Shown piece by piece: positions 53,336 through 61,415 of a DNA stretch of 64,000 nucleotides; the stretch's first letter is position 1, and every line of letters starts with the position of its first letter. A model generated the notes under the pieces. That model saw only the letters and a list, made by a program, of their open reading frames with translations, was not told where the DNA came from and ran no database searches. The translations under genes and the position numbers were made by a program. Origin of the DNA: Parapedobacter sp964498395 (GTDB taxonomy: Bacteria; Bacteroidota; Bacteroidia; Sphingobacteriales; Sphingobacteriaceae); assembly GCA_964498395.1 (NCBI GenBank), contig CAZCHE010000005.1, forward strand, positions 1-64,000, written 5' to 3'.

Positions 53336-53896
53336 ATGAATAAGTGCTTTTTATTGCCGTTACTCGTTTTATTCAGTTGTTTTTCATTGCAAACCCAGGC
53401 CCAGCGACGCCCAACCTACACCGTGCTTCAGGCGGGTGGAACTTTCGGGGTGGCTAGCACCAGCGACCAAAGCCTGATGCATGGGTATCAATTTCAATTT
53501 GCATTCGGCAGGAATTTTTATGATAATGCGTACCTAGGCCTTGGCATCGGAACTGATGTGTATCGGGGGAGAACGACTCTCGCTGATGGTACCCGTTCTA
53601 CGCGTCGGGTCAATACACTTCCCCTAGTGGTTGATTTTCGTGCCCCGTTAACCAAGGTAGGGATGTTGGGGGCACTTGGGGTAATGGCCAATGCCGGATA
53701 CGCACCCAGCATTGGCAACGACTATTTCAAAGGATTTATCGGGAAAGCTGGGCTCACGTATGGCCACCTACTAGCCGAAAGTTCCGATTTACTGTTCACG
53801 GTTGGTTACGGTTTCCAGCAATTCGATTCGCGGTTTGCCGGAAGCGCTTTCTACCAACACAATGTGTTTATCACGGTAGGGTTATTTGTGCATTGA
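53336..53896 (+). CDS. outer membrane beta-barrel protein, unknown function
   Basis: Secreted protein of 186 residues with a signal peptide MNKCFLLPLLVLFSCFSLQTQAQ. Alternating hydrophobic and polar strands (QAGGTFGVASTSDQS, YQFQFAFGRNF, AYLGLGIGTDVYRG, LLFTVGYGFQQFD) and the C-terminal pattern FITVGLFVH fit a small outer-membrane barrel. It is five bases downstream of holA, with which it may be cotranscribed. There is one base between its stop and the stop of the convergent ABC-F gene. No specific family was recognised. Confidence 0.82.
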   Translation: MNKCFLLPLLVLFSCFSLQTQAQRRPTYTVLQAGGTFGVASTSDQSLMHGYQFQFAFGRNFYDNAYLGLGIGTDVYRGRTTLADGTRSTRRVNTLPLVVDFRAPLTKVGMLGALGVMANAGYAPSIGNDYFKGFIGKAGLTYGHLLAESSDLLFTVGYGFQQFDSRFAGSAFYQHNVFITVGLFVH

Positions 53897-53897
53897 T

Positions 53898-55520
53898 TTA
53901 CGCATACATCGCTTCGCGTTGCTCTTTCACGGCTTCGCTGGCGATATAGTCGTCATAAGACATCAGTTTGTCGATGATACCGTTAGGTGTGAGCTCGATA
54001 ATGCGATTGGCAGCGGTCTGCGTGAGTTCGTGGTCACGCGAGGTGAAAAGAACCGCCCCTTTGAAATCACGCATGCCATTGTTGAGGGCAGTGATGGATT
54101 CCAAATCCAGGTGGTTTGTCGGTTCGTCGAATAGCAGCATATTGGCCTGTTGCAGCATCATTCTGGAAAACATGCAACGCATCTTTTCTCCTCCAGACAG
54201 CACTGAGCATTTTTTCAGTACCTCTTCGCCAGAGAATAGCATTTTGCCGAGGAACCCGCGTATGAACTGTTCGTCTTTTTCCGCTGCCGAATATTCGCGC
54301 AGCCAATCGATTAGGTTGTCATTTTTACCGTCGAAATAAATGCTGTTGTCCATGGGGATGTCTGCGATATTAATGGTAACCCCCCATTTGAAGCTGCCTT
54401 TATAGTCATTGTCCCTGCCTGTCAAGATATCGTAGAACGCCGTTGTAGCCAAGCTATTTTTTGCCAATACCGCGATTTTATCACCTTTATTGACCATGAA
54501 ATTGACGTCATGGAAGAGCACTTCGCCATTCAGCGTTTTCCCTAGGTTTTCGACTTGCAGGATCTGGTCACCGGCATCGCGCGCCATCGTGTTAAACATG
54601 ATGGCCGGATATTTCCTATTGGATGGCTTGATCTCTTCCAAATTGATTTTCTCCAACGCTTTTTTACGGCTTGTGGCTTGCTTGGATTTGGAAGCGTTGG
54701 CGCTGAAGCGGCGTATAAATTCCTGCAATTCCTTGACCTTGTCTTCCATTTTCTTATTCTGGTCCGCTCGCTGTTTCAGCGCCAGTTGGCTTGACTCGTA
54801 CCAGAATGTATAGTTACCGGTATAGATAGTCATCTTACCGAAGTCGATATCCACCACGTGGGTACATACGGCATCTAGGAAGTGCCGGTCGTGCGAAACC
54901 ACCAATACAATCGCTTCATATCCGGCGAGGAAATCCTCCAGCCAAGCGATGGTGTCGATATCCAAGTCGTTGGTCGGCTCATCCAGTAGCAGGATATCGG
55001 GGCTGCCAAAAAGCGCTTGCGCCAATAGCACCCGTACCTTTTGGTTACCATCTAACTCCTTTACCAGCTTGTAATGCAAGCTTTCATCGATACCCAAGTT
55101 GCTTAGCAGGGTAGCGGCGTCGCTTTCAGCGTTCCAGCCATCCATTTCGGCAAATCGCGCTTCCAACTCTCCCGCACGCTCGCCGTCGGCATCAGAGAAA
55201 TCTTCCTTGGCGTAGATGGCATCCTTCTCCTTCATGATGTCATAGAGTTCTTTATGGCCCATCATGACGGTTTCGATGACAGAAAATTCATCAAACGCAT
55301 AGTGGTCTTGTTTCAATACCGCCATCCGCTCGCCCGGGGTGAAGCTGACCGATCCCGTGGTGGGATCGACATCGCCCGAGATGATTTTCAGGAAAGTGGA
55401 TTTACCTGCGCCGTTTGCACCGATGATGCCGTAGCAATTGCCCGGTGTGAACTTGAGGTTGACGTCTTCGAACAATACCCGCTTACCGTAGCGGAGCGAT
55501 AGATTGGAAACATTAATCAT
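53898..55520 (-). CDS. ABC-F family ATPase
   Basis: Tandem ABC ATPase of 540 residues without membrane domain, of the ABC-F group that acts on ribosomes. The first domain has Walker A GANGAGKSTFLKI, signature LDGNQKVRVLLAQALF, and Walker B DILLLDEPTNDLDI; the second has the unusual Walker A VLAKNSLATTAFYDIL, signature LSGGEKMRCMFSRMML and Walker B NMLLFDEPTNHLD. A linker rich in charge (about residues 245-320) separates them. The start is taken at 55520 (MINVSNLSLRYGKRVLFEDV). A frame-matched ATG at 55544 would overlap the stop of the upstream gene (ATGA). Likely translation factor or Uup/YbiT-like. Confidence 0.92.
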   Translation of the reverse strand: MINVSNLSLRYGKRVLFEDVNLKFTPGNCYGIIGANGAGKSTFLKIISGDVDPTTGSVSFTPGERMAVLKQDHYAFDEFSVIETVMMGHKELYDIMKEKDAIYAKEDFSDADGERAGELEARFAEMDGWNAESDAATLLSNLGIDESLHYKLVKELDGNQKVRVLLAQALFGSPDILLLDEPTNDLDIDTIAWLEDFLAGYEAIVLVVSHDRHFLDAVCTHVVDIDFGKMTIYTGNYTFWYESSQLALKQRADQNKKMEDKVKELQEFIRRFSANASKSKQATSRKKALEKINLEEIKPSNRKYPAIMFNTMARDAGDQILQVENLGKTLNGEVLFHDVNFMVNKGDKIAVLAKNSLATTAFYDILTGRDNDYKGSFKWGVTINIADIPMDNSIYFDGKNDNLIDWLREYSAAEKDEQFIRGFLGKMLFSGEEVLKKCSVLSGGEKMRCMFSRMMLQQANMLLFDEPTNHLDLESITALNNGMRDFKGAVLFTSRDHELTQTAANRIIELTPNGIIDKLMSYDDYIASEAVKEQREAMYA

Positions 55521-55525
55521 GGGCG

Positions 55526-55533
55526 CAAAGGTA
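55526..55533 (-). promoter_or_regulatory. -7 promoter box directly before the ABC-F gene
   Basis: TACCTTTG on the minus strand lies six bases before the ATG at 55520, giving a possible leaderless transcript. It is inside the short extension that an upstream start at 55544 would require. Confidence 0.35.
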
Positions 55534-55540
55534 GCAAATT

Positions 55541-56236
55541 TCATCCATCCTTTTTGCCATATTGCCGGATTATCACGACCTCCGCCTCATCGAAGCGCTG
55601 ATAGATACCGTTTGCACGCGCCAATAGTTTTTCATAGTGCGCGAAAACGAGGTCGCCGAGCTTGAAATAGTCGTCCTGTATCTGTTCTACCACGGCATAT
55701 GCCACGAAAAACTCCTGCTGGTCTCTATCGAGCGACACGATATCCACGCTGACCTCTTGATACCGGATGTATAGCTCTTGCACCAGGTCGTCCGCCCCTT
55801 GTTCGATCCAACTCTCATGCGCATAGATAAAGTTGGCGTGATTATCGAACCAATCCCATGCGTCTTTCAATTTGGGGTAGAATTCGGCCATGGCCCGGTG
55901 GTGCTCAGTGATGGATGTCCGGAGCTCGTCGAGGTTGATGGTAAACTGCCCCTCCACTGGGGGGAGCTCGGCTTGCCCACGCAGTCCGGAAGCTGCCTCT
56001 ACGAATTCCAGTTCCTGTTCGATAGGGAGCAAGGGGTATTCCAACTGGGCGATCTCTTCCATTAAATCGTCGAGGGCATTGGCCCTATCGATGAGCGCTG
56101 TCCGCATTTTCCAGGTGCTGTCATGCATGGCATAATATGCTTCCAGGCCCTTGGTCTCGAATTCAGGTTTTCCCTTTTTGGGGTCGAACCGCAGGATGAT
56201 GGGGCGGAGTGGGTGCTCTTTTACAATCTCTTTCAT
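55541..56236 (-). CDS. hypothetical acidic protein, 231 residues
   Basis: Cytoplasmic protein with no signal peptide or membrane segment. It is rich in Glu, Asp and aromatic residues and predicted mostly helical, with segments such as IDRANALDDLMEEIAQLEYPLLPIEQELEFVEAA and FYPKLKDAWDWFDNHANFIYAHESWIEQGADDLVQELYIRYQEV. No family or catalytic motif was recognised. The stop codon is four bases inside the longest reading of the downstream ABC-F gene (ATGA), so the two may be coupled. Its codon usage looks like that of its neighbours, so it is probably a real gene. Confidence 0.7.
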   Translation of the reverse strand: MKEIVKEHPLRPIILRFDPKKGKPEFETKGLEAYYAMHDSTWKMRTALIDRANALDDLMEEIAQLEYPLLPIEQELEFVEAASGLRGQAELPPVEGQFTINLDELRTSITEHHRAMAEFYPKLKDAWDWFDNHANFIYAHESWIEQGADDLVQELYIRYQEVSVDIVSLDRDQQEFFVAYAVVEQIQDDYFKLGDLVFAHYEKLLARANGIYQRFDEAEVVIIRQYGKKDG

Positions 56237-56720
56237 CTGTTTATTATTTGTTTTTTAGTTGTCAGATGGAGCCTTTGATGATTAAAATAACCGCAGCGAT
56301 AGCGAAGCTCATCGATACCTTAAAATTTTTTGAATACTTGTCGATAATCATTGCCCTGTGTGCTTAACTGCGAAGCATTCATGAACGCCGTTTAAAACAG
56401 GACAGAACAGTGAATAATGATTATTTTAATCATGTCGGGTTCATTGTTTCAAAGTAAGGAATATCATTCAATATACATGTTCAAAAAAGGGGGGCGGCCT
56501 GGGCCGCCTTCCCTTCCCGTTGTTAGGTGGTTAAACCACGTAGCTGCTTACCACGTCGCTGCGGGGGTATTGGTTGGATGGGGGTTGAAAGGGAAACAAT
56601 ACTGGAAACTGAGAGATGCTATAAATGGGTATTTGGTGGAGCTGAGGAATAGAGACGTATTGACGTTAATGGAAGGACTAAATAATAATAGGGAAAAGAT
56701 AGACAACTTGTAGGTTGGAA
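56237..56720. other. 484-base region before uxaA with palindromes and a doubtful small frame
   Basis: No firm gene is present. An AT-rich palindrome ATGATTA-TTT-TAATCAT lies at 56417-56433. A GC-rich hairpin GGCGGCC-TG-GGCCGCC is at 56493-56508; read on the minus strand it is followed by a C and T run, but no minus-strand gene enters it. A 78-codon frame occupies 56477-56713. Confidence 0.5.
56477..56713 (+). CDS. possible small protein of 78 residues
   Basis: This frame begins MFKKGGRPGPPSLPVVRWLN and ends just before uxaA (seven bases between stop and start). It contains a hydrophobic stretch AAYHVAAGVLVGWG and a helical end RDAINGYLVELRNRDVLTLM. The GC-rich hairpin is inside its start region. 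No family is recognised, and the region could equally be a gene remnant or non-coding leader. Confidence 0.25.
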   Translation: MFKKGGRPGPPSLPVVRWLNHVAAYHVAAGVLVGWGLKGKQYWKLRDAINGYLVELRNRDVLTLMEGLNNNREKIDNL

Positions 56721-58364
56721 ATGGAAGTCCGTGTAGTAAAAGTGCATCCAGCAGACAATGTACTGGTAGCACTGAAAGATCTTAAATGTGGGGAATACAT
56801 CGACTACGGCGGTGAACGGTATCCATTACTGGAGGACATCCCAGCAAAGCATAAATTTTTTTCAGCGCATTTGAAAGCTGGAGATCCCGTGATGATGTAT
56901 GGTGTATTAGTAGGGACGACACAACATGATGTTGCGGTTGGGCAATGGATGAACACCGACAATGTAAAACATGCTGCTTCACCTTATTACTACCGGCCTT
57001 ATCGATATAAATGGGAAGCCCCTGATGTGTCAACGTTTGCCAATCGTACGTTTCAGGGATACCATCGTAAAGACGGACGGGTAGGGACGGCCAATTATTG
57101 GTTGTTTATTCCCACGGTGTTTTGCGAGAACCGGAACCTTGATGTAATCCGTGAAGCGCTACATAATGAATTGGGTTATGCGGTAACGGATCGCTATAAA
57201 GCGCGTGTCCGCTTGCTACGGGAATGGTATGAGCAAGGCAAGGATGTACAACAAGTGGATCTCGGTATTCGGGAGTCGATCGTACCCGTGGAACGGCTGT
57301 TCAGCAATGTCGATGGCATTAAATTTCTGAACCACCAAGGAGGCTGTGGTGGTATCAGACAGGATGCAGCAGTGCTTAGCAAATTGCTAGCTGCTTATGC
57401 CGATCATCCAAATGTCGCGGGCGTGACCGTGCTGAGCTTGGGATGCCAGAACCTACAGGTACAGGATTTTATGCGCGACCTGAAGGAAAGGAACCCCGAT
57501 TTTGACAAACCGCTGCTTGTTTTTGAACAGCAACAATCGAAGAGCGAGGAGCAGTTGATTACGGATGCTATCCACCAAACTTTTATCGGACTGGTGGAAG
57601 CGAATAAAATCACCCGCCAACCGGCCCCATTAAGCAAGCTGACCATTGGGGTTAAATGCGGGGGAAGCGATGGCTTCAGTGGCATCTCGGCCAATCCAGC
57701 GGTAGGCTACGCCTCGGATCTGCTAGTCGCATTGGGAGGTAAAGTCTTATTGGCCGAATTTCCAGAGCTGTGCGGAGCGGAGCAACATCTGATAGACCGG
57801 ACGGTAAATGAAGATGCAGCCCGGAAATTCATGAGCCTGATGCAGGCTTATAGCGATTCCGCTGAACGGGTCGGTTCCGGTTTCCACATGAATCCATCGC
57901 CCGGTAACATCAAAGATGGGTTGATTACCGATGCCATTAAAAGCAATGGTGCCGCTAAAAAAGGAGGAACCTCGCCGGTGGTCGATGTGCTTGACTACAC
58001 CGAACCGGCGATTCATCCGGGGCTTAGCTTGGTTTGTACGCCGGGTAACGATGTGGAAGCGACCACGGGGAAAGCCGCCAGTGGGGCGACATTGATTTTG
58101 TTTACCACGGGACTTGGAACGCCTACGGGAAATCCCGTTTGCCCAGTCATCAAAGTGGCTACAAACAGTGCGTTAGCTAAGCGGATGGAAGATATCATTG
58201 ATATCGATTGTGGACCAATTGTTTCCGGAACAAAGACAATCGAAGAACTGGGCGAAGAAATACTTGAATATTGTATCAGGGCAGCATCGGGGGATGTTAT
58301 CCCGAAAGCTGTGCAGCTGAATCAAGATGATTTTATTCCTTGGAAACGAGGGGTCTCGTTGTGA
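56721..58364 (+). CDS. uxaA: altronate dehydratase UxaA
   Basis: Enzyme of 547 residues that dehydrates D-altronate to 2-keto-3-deoxygluconate in galacturonate breakdown. The start ATG at 56721 gives MEVRVVKVHPADNVLVALKDLKCGEYIDYGG, which is the SAF-type N-terminal domain (about 1-105). The C-terminal GD-AH domain has FLNHQGGCGGIRQDA, GVTVLSLGCQNLQ, VGVKCGGSDGFSGISANPAVG and TPGNDVEATTGKAASGATLILFTTGLGTPTGNPVCPVIKVATNS with the conserved cysteines. It is fused as in E. coli UxaA. It precedes uxaC by 27 bases and points the same way. Confidence 0.93.
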   Translation: MEVRVVKVHPADNVLVALKDLKCGEYIDYGGERYPLLEDIPAKHKFFSAHLKAGDPVMMYGVLVGTTQHDVAVGQWMNTDNVKHAASPYYYRPYRYKWEAPDVSTFANRTFQGYHRKDGRVGTANYWLFIPTVFCENRNLDVIREALHNELGYAVTDRYKARVRLLREWYEQGKDVQQVDLGIRESIVPVERLFSNVDGIKFLNHQGGCGGIRQDAAVLSKLLAAYADHPNVAGVTVLSLGCQNLQVQDFMRDLKERNPDFDKPLLVFEQQQSKSEEQLITDAIHQTFIGLVEANKITRQPAPLSKLTIGVKCGGSDGFSGISANPAVGYASDLLVALGGKVLLAEFPELCGAEQHLIDRTVNEDAARKFMSLMQAYSDSAERVGSGFHMNPSPGNIKDGLITDAIKSNGAAKKGGTSPVVDVLDYTEPAIHPGLSLVCTPGNDVEATTGKAASGATLILFTTGLGTPTGNPVCPVIKVATNSALAKRMEDIIDIDCGPIVSGTKTIEELGEEILEYCIRAASGDVIPKAVQLNQDDFIPWKRGVSL

Positions 58365-58403
58365 GATACGAGGTTAACAATACGAAGTTAGGTGTATGAA
58401 ATA

Positions 58404-59819
58404 ATGATGACAATGAAAAAGTTTTTAGACGAGAATTTCCTGCTGAATACGAAAACAGCACAGCGATTATACCACGATTATGCGGCGAAGATGCCGATTA
58501 TCGATTACCATTGCCATTTGCCGCAGCAGCAAATTGCCGAGAATACACAGTTCGAGAACATCAGCCGCGTCTGGCTTAACGGTGATCACTATAAGTGGCG
58601 GGCGATGCGCACGAACGGGGTGGATGAACGCTACATCACCGGAGATAGGCCTGACAGGGAGAAATTCCGCAAATGGGCAGAGACGGTTCCGTACACCCTG
58701 CGGAACCCGCTGTACCATTGGACGCATCTAGAGCTTCAGCGATATTTCGACATTACCGATTTGTTAATTCCAGAGACTGCCGACCGGATATTCGACGAAA
58801 CGCAGGAGAAGCTGCAAACCCCCGAATACCGCGTGCGTGGACTGCTCAAGAAAATGAACGTGAACATCATTTGCACAACGGATGATCCGGTTGATTCTTT
58901 AGCATTTCATCAACAATTGAAAGACGAAGGGTATGAAATACCGGTCTTGCCCGCCTTTAGGCCGGATAATGCGATGAACCTGGATGATTTGACTAGATTC
59001 AAGGCTTATGTCAGTAAGCTCGAGGCTGCCGCAAATGTGTCGATAACGACCTATGCGCACTTTGTGGATGCACTGAAAAGCCGCCACGATTTCTTTGCGG
59101 AGATGGGATGCTCGGTTTCGGACCATGGATTAGAGGAAATATATGTTGATGACTATACCGATCGTGAGATTGAAGGGATATTCGATAAGGCGGTCAGTGG
59201 CCAGCCGGTATCGGCTGCGGAACACCGGCAGTTCAAATCGGCCATGTTGCTGCTTTTCGGGCAATGGGATGCGGAAAAAGGTTGGGTACAGCAGTTCCAC
59301 CTAGGCGCATTGCGTAACAATAATTCCCGCATGATGAAGCATTTGGGGCCGGATACGGGTTGGGATTCCATCGGAGACTTTTCGCAGGCGAGAAACCTAT
59401 CTAAATTCCTGGATCGGCTGGACCGGGAAGACCGTTTGGCTAAAACCATTCTGTACAACCTAAACCCGGCCGACAACGAATTGATGGCGACGATGATCGG
59501 GAATTTCAATGACGGTTCGGCTGTAGGAAAGGTGCAGTTTGGCTCGGCTTGGTGGTTTCTCGACCAGAAGGATGGAATGACTAGGCAGCTCAATGCATTG
59601 TCCAATATGGGATTGCTGAGCCGGTTTGTGGGGATGCTCACAGACTCGAGGAGCTTCCTTTCGTTTCCGCGGCACGAATATTTCCGCCGACTGCTATGCG
59701 ATTTGTTCGGAACAGAAATCGAGAACGGAGAATTGCCCAATGACATCGAATGGATCGGGCAAGTGGTACAGGATATTTGCTACAACAACGCGCTCCGGTA
59801 TTTTGGATGGGATGATTAA
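58404..59819 (+). CDS. uxaC: uronate isomerase UxaC
   Basis: Glucuronate/galacturonate isomerase of about 470 residues, converting D-glucuronate to D-fructuronate and D-galacturonate to D-tagaturonate. The N-terminus has several in-frame ATGs (58404, 58407, 58413); MKKFLDENFLLNTKTAQRLYHDYA is the recognisable beginning. Family motifs: MPIIDYHCHLPQQQIAEN with metal-binding His, WLNGDHYKWRAMRTNGV, ICTTDDPVDSLAFHQQL, and FHLGALRNNNSRMMKHLGPDTGWDSIGD. Together with altronate dehydratase it supports a galacturonate branch, although tagaturonate reductase is not in the window. Confidence 0.95.
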   Translation: MMTMKKFLDENFLLNTKTAQRLYHDYAAKMPIIDYHCHLPQQQIAENTQFENISRVWLNGDHYKWRAMRTNGVDERYITGDRPDREKFRKWAETVPYTLRNPLYHWTHLELQRYFDITDLLIPETADRIFDETQEKLQTPEYRVRGLLKKMNVNIICTTDDPVDSLAFHQQLKDEGYEIPVLPAFRPDNAMNLDDLTRFKAYVSKLEAAANVSITTYAHFVDALKSRHDFFAEMGCSVSDHGLEEIYVDDYTDREIEGIFDKAVSGQPVSAAEHRQFKSAMLLLFGQWDAEKGWVQQFHLGALRNNNSRMMKHLGPDTGWDSIGDFSQARNLSKFLDRLDREDRLAKTILYNLNPADNELMATMIGNFNDGSAVGKVQFGSAWWFLDQKDGMTRQLNALSNMGLLSRFVGMLTDSRSFLSFPRHEYFRRLLCDLFGTEIENGELPNDIEWIGQVVQDICYNNALRYFGWDD

Positions 59820-59892
59820 TACGGCCGGTTATCAACGAAAACGATTTCGCAGAATTTGGGAAGGAAAAGGGAGCGAATAGGATAAGTCTTTC

Positions 59893-59900
59893 TATATTTG
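59893..59900 (+). promoter_or_regulatory. -7 promoter box for the hexuronate transporter
   Basis: TATATTTG matches TAnnTTTG. The next five bases lead into a palindromic operator, so repressor binding would cover the transcription start. Confidence 0.45.
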
Positions 59901-59904
59901 GTTG

Positions 59905-59920
59905 GCGTAAGCGTTTACGC
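59905..59920 (+). promoter_or_regulatory. LacI-family type operator upstream of the hexuronate transporter
   Basis: GCGTAAGCGTTTACGC is a 16-base near-perfect palindrome with a central CG, the form bound by LacI-family repressors. It starts four bases after the -7 box, at the predicted transcription start, and lies 32 bases before the transporter ATG. No LacI-type gene is present in the window, so the regulator must be elsewhere. Confidence 0.55.
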
Positions 59921-59952
59921 TTTTATAAATCTAATCACTTAAGACAAAAAAT

Positions 59953-61332
59953 ATGGCATTACCCGCGCCAATAGGCAGGTACCGATGGACAATATGTGCA
60001 TTGCTATTTGTGGCTACCACGATCAACTACCTGGATCGACAGGTGCTGAGTTTACTCCAACCGACATTAGAAGAGGAGTTCAACTGGACGAATACCGATT
60101 ACGCCAACATTATGGCGGCTTTCCAGTTTATCTATGCCATCTCCATGCTGTTTGCAGGGCGTATTATCGATCGGCTGGGTACGAAATGGGGATTTGCGTT
60201 GGCGATCATTGTTTGGTCGGTTGCAGCCATCATTCATGCGGTTGCTATCCCGATTGGCGAGGGTACGGTAGCCGTACTGGGCATATTGGGCTTTAGTGGT
60301 CTTTCTGTATCCGTTGTTGGGTTCATTGTCTCCCGGGCATTCCTTGGTTTTGGTGAATCGGGCAACTTTCCGGCTGCCATAAAAGCCACAGCGGAGTATT
60401 TTCCCAAAAAAGAACGTTCGTTTGCAACGGGTATTTTCAATTCTGGATCTAACGTAGGGGCTATTTTGGCACCGCTGACTGTGCCTTGGATGGCCCATCA
60501 ATGGGGGTGGCAGAGCACGTTTATCGTCGTCGGTGGTGTGGGTTTCCTGTGGCTTATTTTCTGGTTTTGGTTTTATGAGAAGCCGGAGAAGCAAAGACGG
60601 CTGTCAGCAGCCGAATTGGCCTATATCCAAAGTGATGAGGAGGTGGTGGAAGTTACCGCGGACCAGGAAACGGAGCGCGCAAAGAAAGTGTCTTGGTTTA
60701 AGTTGTTGGGCTATCGACAAACGTGGGCTTTTGCGATCGGTAAGTTTATGACGGACGGTGTTTGGTGGTTTTTCCTGTTCTGGTTGCCCGCATACCTGAA
60801 AGCGCAATACGGGATGACGGGAACGGATATTGCGCTGCCGATTGCGATATTATACAGCATGACCATGATAGGCAGCATTGGAGGAGGATGGTTTCCGGCA
60901 TACTATATCAATAAGGGACATGCACCTTACGATGGCCGGATGAAAGCGATGCTGATCATTGCGCTATTCCCTTTGGTGGTTTTACTGGCGCAACCTTTGG
61001 GCGGCATCAGCTACTGGATACCTGTGTTATTGATTGGCATTGGCGCTTCGGCCCACCAAGCCTGGTCGGCCAATATCTTCACGACGGTGTCGGATATGTT
61101 TCCCAAGATTACTGTCGCATCGGTTACCGGAATCGGTGGAATGGCGGGGGGACTTGGGGGTGTCGTTGTGAGCAAGATTGGCGGGGCCGTATTTGACCAC
61201 TATCAAGCTTTGGGGAGCATACAGACCGGATATACCATTATGTTTTCGGGGTGTGCCGTGGCTTATTTGGTGGCATGGGTGATCATGAAGACGCTGGTGC
61301 CAAAAATGAAGCTGGTCGATTTGCAAGATTGA
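59953..61332 (+). CDS. MFS transporter, ExuT-like hexuronate:H+ symporter
   Basis: Inner-membrane permease of 459 residues with about 12 hydrophobic segments, of the anion:cation symporter branch of the MFS. It starts MALPAPIGRYRWTICALLFVATTINYLDRQVLSLLQPTLEEEFNW, close to ExuT, and has the loop motif FAGRIIDRLGTKWG and the strip RAFLGFGESGNFPAAIKATAEYFPKKERSFATGIFNSGSNVGAI. It follows uxaC after 133 bases and has its own promoter and operator. The likely substrates are galacturonate and glucuronate. Confidence 0.9.
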   Translation: MALPAPIGRYRWTICALLFVATTINYLDRQVLSLLQPTLEEEFNWTNTDYANIMAAFQFIYAISMLFAGRIIDRLGTKWGFALAIIVWSVAAIIHAVAIPIGEGTVAVLGILGFSGLSVSVVGFIVSRAFLGFGESGNFPAAIKATAEYFPKKERSFATGIFNSGSNVGAILAPLTVPWMAHQWGWQSTFIVVGGVGFLWLIFWFWFYEKPEKQRRLSAAELAYIQSDEEVVEVTADQETERAKKVSWFKLLGYRQTWAFAIGKFMTDGVWWFFLFWLPAYLKAQYGMTGTDIALPIAILYSMTMIGSIGGGWFPAYYINKGHAPYDGRMKAMLIIALFPLVVLLAQPLGGISYWIPVLLIGIGASAHQAWSANIFTTVSDMFPKITVASVTGIGGMAGGLGGVVVSKIGGAVFDHYQALGSIQTGYTIMFSGCAVAYLVAWVIMKTLVPKMKLVDLQD

Positions 61333-61360
61333 GTTAATCCGCGCCATTGATGGCAAAAGA

Positions 61361-61397
61361 AAAGGGCCTGTATGATGTGAATCGACAGGCCCTTTTT
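61361..61397. terminator. bidirectional intrinsic terminator
   Basis: AAAGGGCCTGT (61361-61371) pairs with ACAGGCCCTTT (61385-61395), with T-rich ends on both strands. It separates the convergent transporter and RNA helicase genes and serves both. Confidence 0.85.
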
Positions 61398-61415
61398 TAT
61401 GAATGGGTTAACCGC

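Noticed and set aside
55541..56236. Frame as a shadow of a plus-strand gene
   Set aside because: No plus-strand frame of comparable quality exists there, and the minus-strand frame fills the space up to the ABC-F gene, so it is kept as hypothetical.
56493..56508. Terminator on the minus strand
   Set aside because: The hairpin and T-run look right, but no minus-strand gene reads into it; it is kept only as an unexplained palindrome.
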